From Elgaria multicarinata webbii (taxonomy: Eukaryota > Chordata > Lepidosauria > Squamata > Anguidae), in contig NC_086171.1 of assembly GCF_023053635.1 (NCBI RefSeq), positions 51,439,538-51,503,537 on the forward strand: a stretch of 64,000 nucleotides of DNA, given 5' to 3'. Numbering within the stretch: position 1 is the stretch's first letter; the number at the start of each line of letters is the position of its first letter. Both the position numbers and the translations under genes were made by a program. Below are positions 34,412 to 46,730 of the stretch, piece after piece. The notes under the pieces were generated by a model. The model was not told the DNA's origin. It saw only the letters and a list, made by a program, of their open reading frames with translations, and ran no database searches.

Positions 34412-35727
34412 GAAGTTCACTTCCACCAGTGGAGTTGATCCACTGTAAATCTGGATCCAATTAGTCCTCTTTATATGTGATTGGTATAGACCTGCAGGCC
34501 CGTTGCCAAATGAGAATAAAAGCAACTAGGGGAGGGCAACTTGGAACAAAAGGAAAGTTTGTGGATAGGGAAAGGTTCATGCAGCACACACTGCTGCTTC
34601 TCCACTTCACATTGTCCCCTTGTGATGCACATTCTCCACTTCACATTGTCCTCATTTTCTGTTAAACCTGAAAAACTGCAAAGGGCTTGTTATATGCATT
34701 TGCATATAGTATTTAGTTTGGCCCCCATGATGTCTAAAGTGCACACCACCACAGATACCATACTGAAGACCAAAGAGCAATATATCCAGTGTCATTCCAG
34801 AGACAAGAAATCACTCTGTGACAGTACAAGATCTACCCTTGGATGTGGTTAACATCTCATTAGATACCTATTAGACCTTAGGTACGCTCGCAGATAGAAT
34901 CAGCTACAAAAAGTCAGCAAAGCAAAAGCATGAGTCATCAGTCAGCTTGCTAAATAATAGTTCACATTGTATTTTCAGACCAAAGCAAGCACAGCAGTGA
35001 ATGAACAAAGCCAAGTTCATAAAATGTATTTATTAAGGCATTTGCATCTCGCCCTATATCACAAGGATCTCAGGGCAGTGTACAGATAAAATCATACAAA
35101 TTATGTCTCTGGGAAAGCAAACACATAAACTTTTGCACATTGTCCAGTATTAAATAACACAAAATAAAAGCTATCATGAATAGTTATGCTTTCTGGTGAA
35201 AGACTAATATTTCCATATGGTTTTCCATAAATTCCTAAAGAAATCAAAAGAATTCTACTTTTATTTGTCTTGCCCCTCCTCTCTCCATCTCCTTTACTCT
35301 CTCCCTCTGTCTCAGGGAAAAAGTGCATGCTGTGTTATTTATTTAGTTAAACTAGTGTGCTCAATGTGGCAAACTTAATTTTTAGCAAAAACAAAACAAA
35401 AACAGTTGTACGTCCCCAATCCAGAATATGTTCCTGATCTGGATCCTGTGATGTGGTTTTTTTGGAAAAATTTCCAAAGCAAATTATGGTAATTTACATA
35501 GGGTCATTTGCATCAGAAATTTTTCAGTTTGTATCAGAAAATAACTCTATCAAAATTAACCTAATTTACATGAGATCTAATTTAGCGTGTTTATTTTACT
35601 TGTATTTGGTAAACAAAGCTAAAGGGAAGTATCCCATGTGTTCCAATACACCACAAGTATTTGACCCGAAATCTCTGAGGAAAAAACTGAAGCATACTGC
35701 CATGTTTCTCAAAACCTCCTGCCTTCT
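34412..35727. other. Unassigned DNA with a LINE tail
   Basis: At 35025-35095 (minus strand) a LINE-type 3' tail with GTACACTGCCCTGAGATCC and AAATGCCTTAATAAAT. Otherwise nothing recognised. Confidence 0.4.
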
Positions 35728-36255
35728 TGGGAGACAATAACGAGGCCTCCTAAGTAATCCACAAAGCTTTATTCAAGCAATAAACATCTCATCCCACCTG
35801 AAGAGAGTCTAATCTCTAGGAACTTTTTCCTGGGCAAAACTATGCAAGGTAAGTGAGACAATTGTCCTTTCAAGAAGAATGGAAAGCCCTTTCCCAAGAC
35901 GCATTAACTTCAGAGAGACTAGTTCTGAGGCAGCTTCTGATGGGACGCCAGCTGGGCTGACTTTCTCTTGCCTTCCTTTAGCTCCGCCCATTTTAGTCTG
36001 CGGCGTACTCTAGGATTGGCTAACCTCTCCATGCTCTCCCCTTTGGAAGAATGTTGGCTTCCCACTGACTGTGTATTATTTGCCCTTGACGAGATAAGCT
36101 CTGGAGAGGGTTCACTCCCAGCTGGTGAAGAGCCCGTGAGGTACAGGTACAGGCTGGCCGGCTTCTGGCGTTGACTCCTCTATGTCAGAGTCAGGTTCTG
36201 ATAGATCACCTGAAACACCTTCTTCCAACCCAGGGGGAGCAGGGCTAGACATGAC
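35728..36255 (-). mobile_element. Probable solo LTR
   Basis: Read on the minus strand it starts TGTCATGTCTAGCCCTG and ends TTATTGTCTCCCA, about 528 bp, with an AATAAAGC polyadenylation-like site near its 3' end. No internal retroviral region is adjacent. Gypsy- or ERV-type cannot be decided. Flanks do not match, so it is probably old. Treated as a fossil. Confidence 0.5.
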
Positions 36256-37257
36256 ACATACTTAATGAGATTTAAATGTTATATTATGTAGACTTTTTAT
36301 TGGAAATATTCCAATGCTTTGTTTAAATGTAAGAAAGAAAGAAGAACAGAAAACTGTTACTTCAGCCTTCCCCAACATGATGTCCTCCAGATGTATTGGA
36401 CTACAACTCCCAGCATGCCCAGCAAGCCATGGATATCTGATGCCAATTTTAACAACCAAAAGAACTGTGCATGATACACTAACAACCATTCATCTATTTC
36501 AACTGAGTTCAATTGTCTTCCACTGAGGTTTTTGGGGTATTGTCAGTTTCACTGTCACTACTTATTAGTTCAGTTTCACACTGAGGCATATATGTATTTC
36601 AATGATATATGTATTCTCTCACATACTTGCTAGGGATAATCACCTAAAACACATTATTTAGAACTTTGAAACTGTCAAGTTTACTGAATACTGAATTCGC
36701 AATTTCCATCTATTCATTGTTACTATTGAACTTATGAAAGAAATTTTTCTGCGGAAAAATAAAGCATTGGAAAAAAATCCATTTGGGAAACCTTTTCCTC
36801 AGCACATCACTGTCTGGATCAAGGCCCACACTAGTTTTCTGCTGAAAATGGCTCCACCTTGGCTGCTATTTGTCCCTGAAAGTGTGGTTTACTGCAAAAA
36901 CCATCTTGGGGGTAAATAGTAACCAAGCAAGGGGCGATGGCATGGATGCCTGAGAGAGATTGGGAGTGTTTTGTATATTCCATGTCAAGCCTCTAGGGGG
37001 CTTCTGCTCAGAGTGTTCAATATATGTGGGTCAGTCTTCTATAGTATTATCAAAGGGGTCCACATATTCTCTCCGGGGACCCATTTTTAAAAAAGTAATC
37101 TTTATGAGGTTGTTATCTGGCCAACTCACGAGCATGTTCCACAATAGGGCCTTGTATGATTCCAGATGAATCATGCTTCTTTAAGTGTGATAAATACCAC
37201 ACATATTTTGGCCCTTGCTTTCTCTGTCAGCCCTGCCCTATCCAGACATAACTCTTA
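36256..37257. other. Unassigned DNA with a palindromic-repeat copy
   Basis: 36362-36430 carries CCTCCAGATGT and GACTACAACTCCCAGCATG of the CTTCCAGATG family. Nothing else recognised. Confidence 0.45.
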
Positions 37258-37369
37258 ACTATGCAATCCTATGTATATCAAACATTCAACCTTATGTGTA
37301 TTTACTTAGAATTACGCCCCATTGAGCTTAGTGGGACTTGCGTCTGAATAAATGTGCTTAGGATCATAA
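37258..37369 (+). repeat. Short AATCCTATAC family repeat
   Basis: GCAATCCTATGTATATC, CCCATTGAGCTTAGTGGG, diverged copy. Confidence 0.5.
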
Positions 37370-38864
37370 AACAGCTCATAACAAACTCTTGTTTTATATG
37401 TCCAATTACTTAATTTTCCTTTAAAGATTTAATATAGTTTTATTGAAGAACAGTTTGGACCATTAAAAATTTAAAAGAGGACACCTCATAGCCTGTGACT
37501 ATTATACAGCAAAGGTCACAATAACCGTTAGTGTTTGTTCAATGTGGTTCTCTCAATGAACAAAAGAGACATGACCCCAAAGCACAAAACTACAGCAGAT
37601 ATGAATTGCTACCAACAAGGAACCCAGTAAGCAACGCAGGATACTCTTGTGAATTAAAAACAGATCTGCAGCCAGGAAAATGGTGATACAACAATAGAAG
37701 TTTAGGCTCCTAGTCTTGGAACGTTTTATCATGGAAAAAGATATTACCAGTATTTCAGCATATTGTCTGACAGAACAAAAAAGCAGAAACATTTGAATTC
37801 CATTGAATTAAATAGGACCTCCTTCCAAGTAAGTATATTTACGGTTGAGCTGGCATTACGAACTTTTCTGAGTTAGTATGGATGAGTTACAATGAGTTTC
37901 AATTTTCCTGTCTTCTAAATAGCACAAAGGGACATCACTGGCAAAGAGGGGAATCATCAAAGACAGGTATGGCTGGCATCTGCTGAGGGCCTACATATCA
38001 TCAATGGCTCATTGGTAGGTGCCCCCTAGTTTTACTCCTCCTTTTTACCATTACAACCATTTTGTTCACCAGCTTCTCACTGTGGCCAAAACAATGGAGG
38101 TGGTGAAAAGGAGGACACTACTGCTTAATTGCTCATTGGCTCTCTGATGAGGATCACTAACAGCTAGTGACAATGGTGGGGAGGTAGACCTAATGAGAGA
38201 GGGGACCGTTGAAGGGGCCTTGTGCAAGGGTTCTCAAAAACTTGGAGCTGGCACTATTCTGGTGGACCACTTCGTCCTTCAGTAGGCCCTGGCAGTGGTA
38301 GGACGTGCAAGCACCAGTCCTCCAAGCAGCTGGCTTTAGCCACCATTTAAATTCCCCAGCATGATCCCGATGTAGCATCATAGCAGCACACTGGGAAATG
38401 TAATGACAACTAAACTCTGCCACCTAGAGCTGCTTCACTGCAAAAGTCAAAGCTGCCTCAAATGGTTCCAAAGTTCTGGTAGAGCATGTTGTCAGACACA
38501 AAATCCCCAGCAGGAAAATGAGGCTGCTCATGTCCCTTCTTCTTGGGAAAAGGCCCTTTGAATAACATTTTTGGTGGGGAAAGAAGCTCCACTGGGAGTC
38601 TGGAACCACCTGACACAACCACTTTCCTCTTCACTAGACTCAACTCACTAGAGCAAAATATTGAGCGCTAAGGGACATACCTGTTCAAGAAAATGAATGA
38701 TCTGAGGCTTAGGCCTAGTTTTCACTTAAATGGCCAACCAGTGTTTGGGCAATATTGCTTCAGACATCAGATGGCAACTCACCTGACTGAATAGTTCACT
38801 GCACAAAACACACACACTATTCACATGGATGCAAATCCCTGCACATAGAAAATTGCCCTGGCAT
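37370..38864. other. Unassigned DNA
   Basis: No feature recognised. Confidence 0.4.
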
Positions 38865-39050
38865 AGGGTGACCCTATGGAAAGGAGGACAGGGCTCCTGT
38901 ATCTTTAACAGTTGCATAGAAAATGGAATTTCAGCAGGTGTCATTTGTATATATGGAGAACCTGGTGAAACTCCCTCTTCATCACAACAGTTAAAGCAGC
39001 AGGAGCTATACTAGAGTGACCAGATTTAAAAGAGGGCAGGGCACCTGCAG
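38865..39050 (+). repeat. TAGGGTGACC…GGAGGACAGG repeat (half palindrome)
   Basis: TAGGGTGACCCTATGGAAAG, TTTAACAGTTGCATAG, TTCAGCAGGTGTCATTTG, CACAACAGTTAAAGC. Also at 55212-55370 and, as a full inverted structure, at 55913-56398. An unclassified palindromic DNA-element family. Confidence 0.65.
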
Positions 39051-40204
39051 TCCCCAGAAAATGCTACACAGAGAGTCAGAAGACCCTGCTAAATGGTGTG
39101 AGTTGCTGTGTGTCAGTAAGATCGCCAAAAATGAGGCAGAGACACCTTCCAAGAGCTGGGCCCTTCCTCTCCCGGAAGGCAGATCCTGAATCCAACCCCT
39201 TAAATTAACATTTTAAAATAATAAATAATAGCATTCATACTTTACTTCTTAGATACACAGCCTAAAAATGGATGTGCAAAATCACTCAAGATGGAGTTTC
39301 AGGGACATCCCATTTGGAATGCTACTTTTTCCTTTTACGCAAACAGTCATTATTGTTGCTTCTGTTAAATTAATCCACTGTTGCCATCATAAGCTTCTCT
39401 TTTTTAAAAAAAGAGCTAATCCTAGAATTTAATTATTTTAATTTTCAAACAAAATCTTTACTTAAAGCATCAAATAAAATTACCAAATCACCACAAGGAA
39501 ATATCATCTGCAGGCATCTTTACATAGTGTAAGGAATTGAACGCGAAAAAATAAAAATAGGAAGGCTTATACAACAAAGAATCCAGAGAATTCTGAGTTT
39601 ATTGCACTTTACATTTCCCCCAAATTCTCTTCTTGAATAATTTCATTCATTATAACATCGTTCATAATGAACCTCACAAAAGGCAGCTTCATACAACCGT
39701 ATGCTAAGAGATAAGAGGATTATCTCTATTTTCAGGATTGCAAGGCAGCCTTAAATAAATGTAAGTTTTGGCAGTTTGAAACTGAAAGCGTATTTACAGT
39801 AATTATTTCAGACTACTCGCTGATTATGAGATACTAGCATAAATAAATTCGGCTGTTCAGATGCTTCTATTTTGACTACATCTATAAAAAGGAATGGTTA
39901 TTTAGGAACATTTGCACCCAAAGGTGTCTTGATTTTGATTTAATTCCTACAGCTGTGACAGAATTCATAACAAGAAATGTGTTGAAGATGTCTTCCATCA
40001 TTCACAGTAGACAGGAACTAAGTTATACAAACTTCTATACCTTGTAAAAAAAACTTGTTTGGTCTCCTATCACAGGGTTATTTTGCACAACACTGTAATT
40101 TAGATATTATTTTTGTAACTTTTGTAATCACAAGAGTAAAAATCTAAAATAAACCCACACTTTGCATTGAAGGTTGACTGAAATGACTAACATAGGAGCT
40201 CTGG
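39051..40204. other. Unassigned, repeat-poor DNA
   Basis: 39540-40110 has no recognisable repeat and a composition like conserved non-coding DNA. That is only a suspicion. Confidence 0.3.
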
Positions 40205-40300
40205 TTGTACCTAATACATATAAAAACAACAAAGGTTCTTGTAGCATCTTAAAGACTAACAAATTTATACTGGCCAAAGCTTTCCTGTACATTATCCACT
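40205..40300 (-). mobile_element. Penelope-like (hammerhead-type) retroelement fragment
   Basis: Minus strand: AACTGAGTGGATAATGTAC, AGGAAAGCTTTGGCC, TAAATTTGTTAGTCTTTAAG, ATGCTACAAGAACC. The order CTGA…GAAAGCTT…TTAGTCTTTAAGRTGC is that of a widespread reptile repeat whose intact members carry CTGATGA-stem-GAAA. This copy is degenerate. Confidence 0.4.
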
Positions 40301-40779
40301 CAGTTGCTCCTAGCGCTTTATTATTCAGAGGATAGTAATGGTGAGTCGTTGCAAAAGTGTGGCCTTCACTGCAGAGGACATATAATGGTGACATGTAGTT
40401 ATGGACATTCTTCAAGTTTCCTTGTACCTTACTTGCTGAAGAGTCAGTGACTCCTGTATCTGTGAAAGGAGTAAGGGACTATCTCCAGTTTATTTTAGAT
40501 CATAGAGCAGTGCACTCTGACCCGCATTAAAATCAGACATACACACCCCAACAAACAAAATGGAATCTAAGTTCAAATCTGACAAGGTATCACCATGTAT
40601 GAACCGAGCATGTCCAACGTCTTGCCTTCCACAGGATGTTGCAGCAGCTAAATTGGGGTTTTATATCTATGCATCACAGAAGCTCACAAGAATGGCCTGT
40701 AAGATCCTGCTGTGCATACGCTCTGCATTGTTGCACAATGAATTGAGCTAATGTAAAAGACCCCCCAACCAAATTTAAG
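40301..40779. other. Unassigned DNA
   Basis: No feature recognised. Confidence 0.4.
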
Positions 40780-41004
40780 TTGAGATACTGGAATGGCCTG
40801 CCGGAGGAGATTCTTCAATTTAACAGTCTTTTAGCATTTAAGAAAGCTATAAAGACTGATCTCTTCCGACAGGCCTATCCAGTGAAATTTTAGGATGCTT
40901 TTTGGGAAGTTTTAACAATATATATTATGTTTTTAATCAATATTTTATGTGTTTTATACTTATTGTTGTTCCCCACCTCGATCAGGATGGAGAGGTGGGT
41001 AAGA

Positions 41005-41058
<54 letters not shown>

Positions 41059-41059
41059 T
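40780..41059 (+). mobile_element. LINE 3' tail (L2/CR1 type) ending in (ATT)n
   Basis: The plus strand encodes WNGLPEEILQFNSLLAFKKA and IKTDLFRQAYPVKF, the usual C-terminal end of L2/CR1 reverse transcriptases. Then an AT-rich 3' UTR with CACCTCGATCAGGATGGAGAG and an (ATT)n tail (41004-41059). Confidence 0.65.
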
Positions 41060-41540
41060 TACTTCTGACTCAAGTCAATTTCCGCTATCCAGGGTTGAAG
41101 CCTATATGTTGCCCTAGGCCCTGCCATTATGTTTCAGGCCAATTTCTCCTTTCAGAATTATGGATTCATTGACTAGGTGATCCAAAGCAGCCTCCTCAGA
41201 TTGGTCTTTCTGGTTGTGAAGCCTAGAGAAAATAGCAGTGGGTCTGCCCTTGCTCAGGTAGGTTCATTTCTCTGACAGATACGCACTCTGTTTGCTCTTT
41301 TCTGCTTATCGTAGAGTCTGCCTCTATCACTCCACAACTCTCAATATAAAACGACTGCCCAAACTCATTGAGCAGAGGGTGTTCAACCCCTTTTAGTCTG
41401 AGGGCCAAATCCCATTTAGGAGAAACTCTAAGGTGCCACATTCCAGTGGCGGTCATGGCCAAAGGCACAAGGAGCAAGCCCCAAGCACCAGCATATGGTA
41501 GCTTAAACTTCTCACTGGCAGTAACTAAGCCTTAGGAAAG
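41060..41540. other. Unassigned DNA with a hAT-like scrap
   Basis: 41380-41500 has GTTCAACCCCTTTTAGTCTG and GAGGGCCAAATCCC, resembling ends of hAT elements. Low confidence. Confidence 0.3.
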
Positions 41541-41596
41541 GATCTTGAGTATTTTAGGATGTTTTTAGGATGCTTTAATAATGTATACTATGTTGT

Positions 41597-43082
41597 TGTT
41601 GTTTATTTATTTATTTATTTATTTATTACATTTTTATACCGCCCAATAGCCGAAGCTCTCTGGGCGGTTCACAAAAATTAAAACCATCATAAAACAACCA
41701 ACAAGTTAAAAATACAAATACAAAATACAATATAAAAAGCACAACCAGGATAAAACCACACAGCAAAATTGATATAAGGTTAAAATACAGAGTTAAAACA
41801 GTATAATTTAAATTTAAGTTAAAATTAAGTGTTAAAATACTGAGTGAATAAAAAGGTCTTCAGCTGGCGACGAAAGGAGTACAGTGTAGGCGCCAGGCGG
41901 ACCTCTCTGGGGAGCTCATTCCACAACCGGGGTGCCACAGCGGAGAAAGCCCTCCTCCTAGTAGCCACCTGCCTCACTTCCTTTGGCAGGGGCTCACGGA
42001 GAAGGGCCCCTGTAGATGATCTTAAGGTCCGGGTAGGTACATATGGGAGGAGGCGTTCCTTCAAATAACCTGGCCCCAAACCGTTTAGGGCTTTAAATGT
42101 CAATACCAGCACTTTGAATCAGGCCCGGACCTGGACTGGCAGCCAATGAAGTTGTAAAAGGACTGGCGTAATGTGATCTCGCCAGCCAGTCCCTGTTAGT
42201 AAACGGGCTGCCCTGTTTTGTACCAGCTGAAGCTTCCGGACCGTTTTCAAAGGCAGCCCCACGTATAACGCATTGCAGTAATCCAAACGAGAGGTTATCA
42301 GAGCATGGATAACTGTAGCTAGGCTATCACTGTCCAGATAAGGGCGCAGTTGGTATATCAGCCTAAGCTGATAAAAGGTGCTCTTTGCCACTGAGTTCAC
42401 CTGTGCCTCAAGTGACAGTTCTGGATCGAAGAGCACCCCCAAACTACGGACCCGATCCTTTAGGGAGAGTGCAACCCCGTCCAGGACAGGGCAAACATCA
42501 CCTCGCCGGACAAATGAACCACCCGCTAACAGTACCTCCGTCTTGTCTGGATTGAGTCTCAGTTTGTTAGCCCTCATCCAGTCCATTACCGTGCCCAGGC
42601 ACTGGTTCAGAACAGTCACTGCCTCACCTGGGTTTGATGAAAAGGAAAGGTAGAGCTGGGTGTCATCCGCATATTGATGACACCTCAGTCCACATCTCCG
42701 GATAACCTCCCCCAGCGGCTTCATGTATATGTTAAACAGCATAGGGGATAAAATAGAGCCCTGCGGAACCCCATGGCTTAGGAGCCACGGCACAGAGCAA
42801 TAATCCCCCAGCACCACCTTCTGGAATCGGCCATCCAAGTAGGAGCGGAACCACTGCAACGCAGTACCTCCAACTCCCAGTTCAGACAACCTATCCAGAA
42901 GGATACCATGGTCGATGGTATCGAAGGCCGCTGAGAGGTCCAGGAGAACCAACAGGGTCGCACTCCCCCTGTCTCTCTCCCGACAGAGGTCATCCCACAG
43001 GGCGACCAAGGCAGTTTCCGTTCCAAAACCAGGCCTGAAACCCGATTGAAATGGATCTAGATAATCCGTTTCATTCAAGAGT
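41597..43082 (-). mobile_element. L2-clade LINE, 3' 1.5 kb, nearly open reverse transcriptase
   Basis: The minus-strand frame from about 43078 reads LDPFQSGFRPGFGTETAL, DLSAAFDTIDH, GVPQGSILSPMLFNIYM, HQYADDTQLYLS (catalytic YADD), [39 protein letters not shown]. After a single TGA (42121-42119, probably from CGA) it continues in the same frame through [18 protein letters not shown] to FLFTQYFNT. This covers most of the RT and the C-terminal region; the endonuclease is lost by 5' truncation. The 3' UTR has the CCGCCCAGAGAGCTTCGGC hairpin and an (AATA)n tail. Confidence 0.9.
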
Positions 43083-43124
43083 GTTGTTGTTGTTGTTGTT
43101 GTTGTTATTATTATTATTATTATT
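43081..43124. repeat. (GTT)n(ATT)n microsatellite
   Basis: GTT units pass into ATT units at the 5' boundary of the L2 copy. Confidence 0.9.
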
Positions 43125-43228
43125 GAAAAAACTGCACAAAAGGTAGTCAGGTGAAAGGGAGTGGGGCCTGAAGAAGTGGACATGGGACCCCAAGAGAGCC
43201 AGATTTAGCCCCTTGGCCTGAGGCTCCA

Positions 43229-43722
43229 CAATTCAAGAAGGACGCAGACAAGCTGGAGCGTGTTCAGAAGAGGGCAACCAGGATGATCAGAGGTCTAGAA
43301 ACAAAGCCCTATGAAGAGAGACTGAAAGAACTGGGCATGTTTAGCCTGGAGAAGAGAAGATTGAGGGGAGACATGATAGCACTCTTCAAATACTTAAAAG
43401 GTTGTCACACAGAGGAGGGCCAGGATCTCTTCTCGATCCTCCCAGAGTGCAAGACACGGAATGACGGGCTCAAGTTAAAGGAAGCCAGATTCCGGCTGGA
43501 CATCAGGAAAAACTTCCTGACTGTTAGAGCAGTGCGACAATGGAATCAGCTACCTAGGGAGGTTGTGGGCTCTCCCACACTAGAGGCATTCAAGAGGCAG
43601 CTGGACAACCATCTGTCAGGGATGCTTTAGGGTGGATTCCTGCATTGAGCAGGGGGTTGGACTCGATGGCCTTGTAGGCCCCTTCCAACTCTGCTATTCT
43701 ATGATTCTATGATTCTATGATA
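43229..43722 (+). mobile_element. CR1 LINE, 3' end
   Basis: Open C-terminal ORF2 segment (43283-43630): RMIRGLETKPYEERLKEL, FSLEKRRLRGDMIALFKYL, RFRLDIRKNFLTVRAVRQW, NQLPREVVGSPTLEAFKRQL. Then a 3' UTR with GGGGGTTGGACTCGATGGCC and the diagnostic terminal octamer ATTCTATG repeated three times. 5'-truncated. Lies next to, and opposite in strand to, the L2 copy. Confidence 0.92.
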
Positions 43723-45984
43723 AAGGGAGGAAAGAAAAACTATTATCAATGTTTATACAAAACGTTTGTCAAATGAATGTGTTTAAAGTAATCAGAATTA
43801 GGAACCAAAACTGCTCAATTAAAAGCAATTCTTCAAGCCAGAAAAAATGTAAAAACTTCCCCCCACATAGTTCAAACCAAACTTGGTTAACAACAATGTA
43901 TACAGTTTCAGATGTTCAAAGTGGTTCACTTGCACGATCTAATGGCCTTACAAAATTGTTGCAAGGATTGCAAGTCAGAATTTCTTCCCTACCTATAATT
44001 AAAAACTGAGAGTATAAATAATTCACTTCTAACTTTTAAATTCCTTTCCCCTGATCTGTAGTTTTAATTAAGGACTGGTAAAACGTAGTTCAGTATTAAA
44101 TGATTTGGCTGGCGATGGGGGGAAGGGGGGAATACATAAAGAAACAAGCTTTTGGATGTCTTTCAAAAACTGAGTAAAAAATTATTCATGCTGGTACCAG
44201 CAGTTTTGGTATGTTGCATCTTATTATAACCTTTGTTTCACTTCATCACCTTCCATCATAAGCCTTGTTGTTTGAACAGGATCACTAGCCATGGAAAATG
44301 AAGAATGCAATTTTGACTTAGAGAGCAGGATTTTTTTTTTTAAACGCACGACTGATCTCTTCAAACTAAAACAAAAACAAACCCCGAAAAGAAAATGGTG
44401 CAGGGATACAAGACATTTGAAACAAATTAGAGTTGATTTCAGGCAGGCAACAAGGAAAAAAATATGCTCAGTTTCTAACAGGGTAAGATTCTGTATACTT
44501 CACATTAATAAAAGAGTTTTAAAAATGCTGGTGAGATGGTCATTATCTTACAATGCAAGTCTATACATGTCCATTCAGAAGTAAGCCTCAATAAGCGCAA
44601 TGACCCTTCCTTCTGAGTAGGTATGTATAGTTTTCCACTGCTAGAATCTTGCAGTGAAATCCTTTGAATATTTACTTAGAAGTAGGCCTAGAATCCTAAA
44701 CACAGTAAGTCCCAGTGAACTCAGGGAACTTAATCATGATGGAGGGAAGATCCTGGAGCCCATTTGGAAACAGCTGTCATGCGAGGTGGAACCGTATTTT
44801 TGCAGGTATTACATCTAATTTAGTTTTGACTTTTTACTAGAACCTCACTTTTGCTTTCTATCCCAACACAATCTTAATTCTTTATTAAACATTTCCTGTA
44901 ATCCGTCCTAGTGAGATACGGCAAGTTATGGCCACAGGCATAGCAATCCCATGGTCCCTGGGAGAGTGTCCCAAGGGCCACAGGAAATGGCTGATCTCCC
45001 CTCCTGCAGCTGTAGACACTGCTATGACCTTAGTGGGGACAATTCAAGATTGGAGCATTCCCCCAGCAGCTGCCAAGGAACCCCTTGGCATGCTCTTCCA
45101 AAGTTGTAACAGTGACCTCAGAAGACGACTTGCAGGATCCTAAATTCTCTCTATTTCCCATCCCAGCCACAACACAGTAGGTAAGTTAGATGAGCCAAGA
45201 GCTAAAGCTGTAAAAAAAGAAGAGGAGGAATAGGAGGCATTTTCGCCCCAGTCCTCTTCCTGACTAGCCTGGCTCTTGCCAGCAAGGCATAAGATTGACT
45301 GATGGCTCCAATAGAAAACAACCAAAATATATAATACTATGTAGATACCTAGCCACAACAAGAACCTAATTTGGAATTTTCTTCATGCTACACCAGTTAC
45401 CCAAATAAAACTGGAGCAAAGACAAATTCTGGGTTTCACAGGAGCTGAAGTTACCAATACATCCCAAATACACTTGTGTATCCAAATGGCAGCTTGCCTC
45501 CAGAGGATATCTCTGCATTGGAGTAACCTTGTTGTGGCTAATTAAAAACAGCTTTGCTGGCAGACTTTACCAGTGGAATGGAACAAGAATTTGACCTCTG
45601 CTTATGTTCAAATATCCAACAATATATCATGATCAATGGAAATACAAGTTTTTGGAAAGGAAAAGGAAAAAAGGTACTCCCAACAACAGAAAAAAACCAA
45701 GCCCTTTTCATAGATACAATTTTATTTCAGTCAAACACGTACAAAGATTCTGAACGCTCTAAAGAAGCTGGTGGCTGGCCTGCTTAAAAATCTAACAGAG
45801 ACCTATGAAAGCTCATACTTTATGCATTCTCTTACTGGGATGATCACAATGATTCTGCAGTAGTTTATCATCTCCTCTGCTATAGCTTTGCCAAGCTCAT
45901 AATTGCACTTTTAAAAGCACATTAGGGTCATCAGCTATAACAGCTATGCATTTACACTAATTCTCATATACTTATCAGTATATG
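43723..45984. other. Unassigned DNA with short repeats
   Basis: Pieces of the short AATCCTATAC family at 44555-44610 and 44640-44730. No gene recognised. Confidence 0.4.
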
Positions 45985-46011
45985 AGAGTCAGGGTGGCAT
46001 AGCAGTTAGAG

Positions 46012-46703
46012 CAGTGGTTCCCAAACTTTTTCTGGTAACCGCCCCCTTGGTTCCACAAACTCATGCCCAGTGCCCTCTACCCTACCCTATAAAATCATTA
46101 TTCAGAATAGTGGTTTTCAACGACCCACTAAGGAAGATAATAACAATAAAATTCAAAACAGTAACAATTGAATATTTATTCAAAATCCAATTACATTTTT
46201 TAGTTTATTCAATTAAACATAATTGATTAACTTGCGATATCATCTTTTCAAAGTCTGATAGTCATTTAGCAAGAATATTATCACATTTAGTAACTAAGGT
46301 AGAGTACTTCACTATTCTGTAAATTCTTAATGTGATGGATGGGCTTGATGAAGTGATACCAGTTTCCCAATGTCTGGTTTAAAGTCACTTAACATACCAC
46401 ATTTAGTAATCTGGAGTCGATTTCTTTGCTTGGAGAGAAGTAGGCAGACCACACTAAAACAACATTTCACCAAATATGATGTTGGAAATGCAACCAGGAG
46501 CTTCTGAACTCTCCATAGTGCAGTGCAGGACAGTGATCAGAAATTTCCTTCTGTAACCAAAACTCCTGGTACGGAAAAGACCATCTCAAGCGCCCCCCTG
46601 CTGCCCCTTTGCGTCTTAGCGCCCCCCCTGCTGCCCCCTTGCCTCTTAACACGCCTCTATGCAATCCCAAGGGGGGCGGTACTGCCCACTTTGGGAAACA
46701 CTG
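46012..46703. mobile_element. hAT non-autonomous transposon (692 bp)
   Basis: TIRs CAGTGGTTCCCAAACT / TTTGGGAAACACTG. Flanked by AGTTAGAG (46004-46011) and GGTTAGAG (46704-46711), an 8-bp target duplication with one mismatch, as in the hAT superfamily. Near the right end an approximately 30-bp unit (AGCGCCCCCCTGCTGCCCC) is tandemly duplicated. No transposase frame. Confidence 0.8.
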
Positions 46704-46730
46704 GGTTAGAGCATTAGACTGGGAGCTTCA

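Larger units (their letters stand above)
41541..43128. mobile_element. LINE tail and (GTT)n(ATT)n tract split by an L2 insertion
   Basis: GGATGCTTTAATAATGTATA and ATGTTGTTGTTG (41560-41600) resemble the tail at 40890-41059. The interrupted trinucleotide tract resumes at 43081-43124 as (GTT)n(ATT)n. The L2 at 41597-43082 lies between, so a GTT tract served as its target. Confidence 0.55.

Noticed and set aside
34220-34525. Repetitive Lys/Gly/Arg or Ser/Phe/Leu/Pro frames
   Set aside because: Translations of the (GGAA)n microsatellite.
40902-41172. Poly-Ile/poly-Tyr frames
   Set aside because: Translations of an (ATT)n microsatellite; the same applies to 49011-49395.
42119-43183. 354-residue minus-strand frame as a host gene
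   Set aside because: It carries L2 reverse-transcriptase motifs (YADD, GVPQGSILSP) and a LINE 3' tail.
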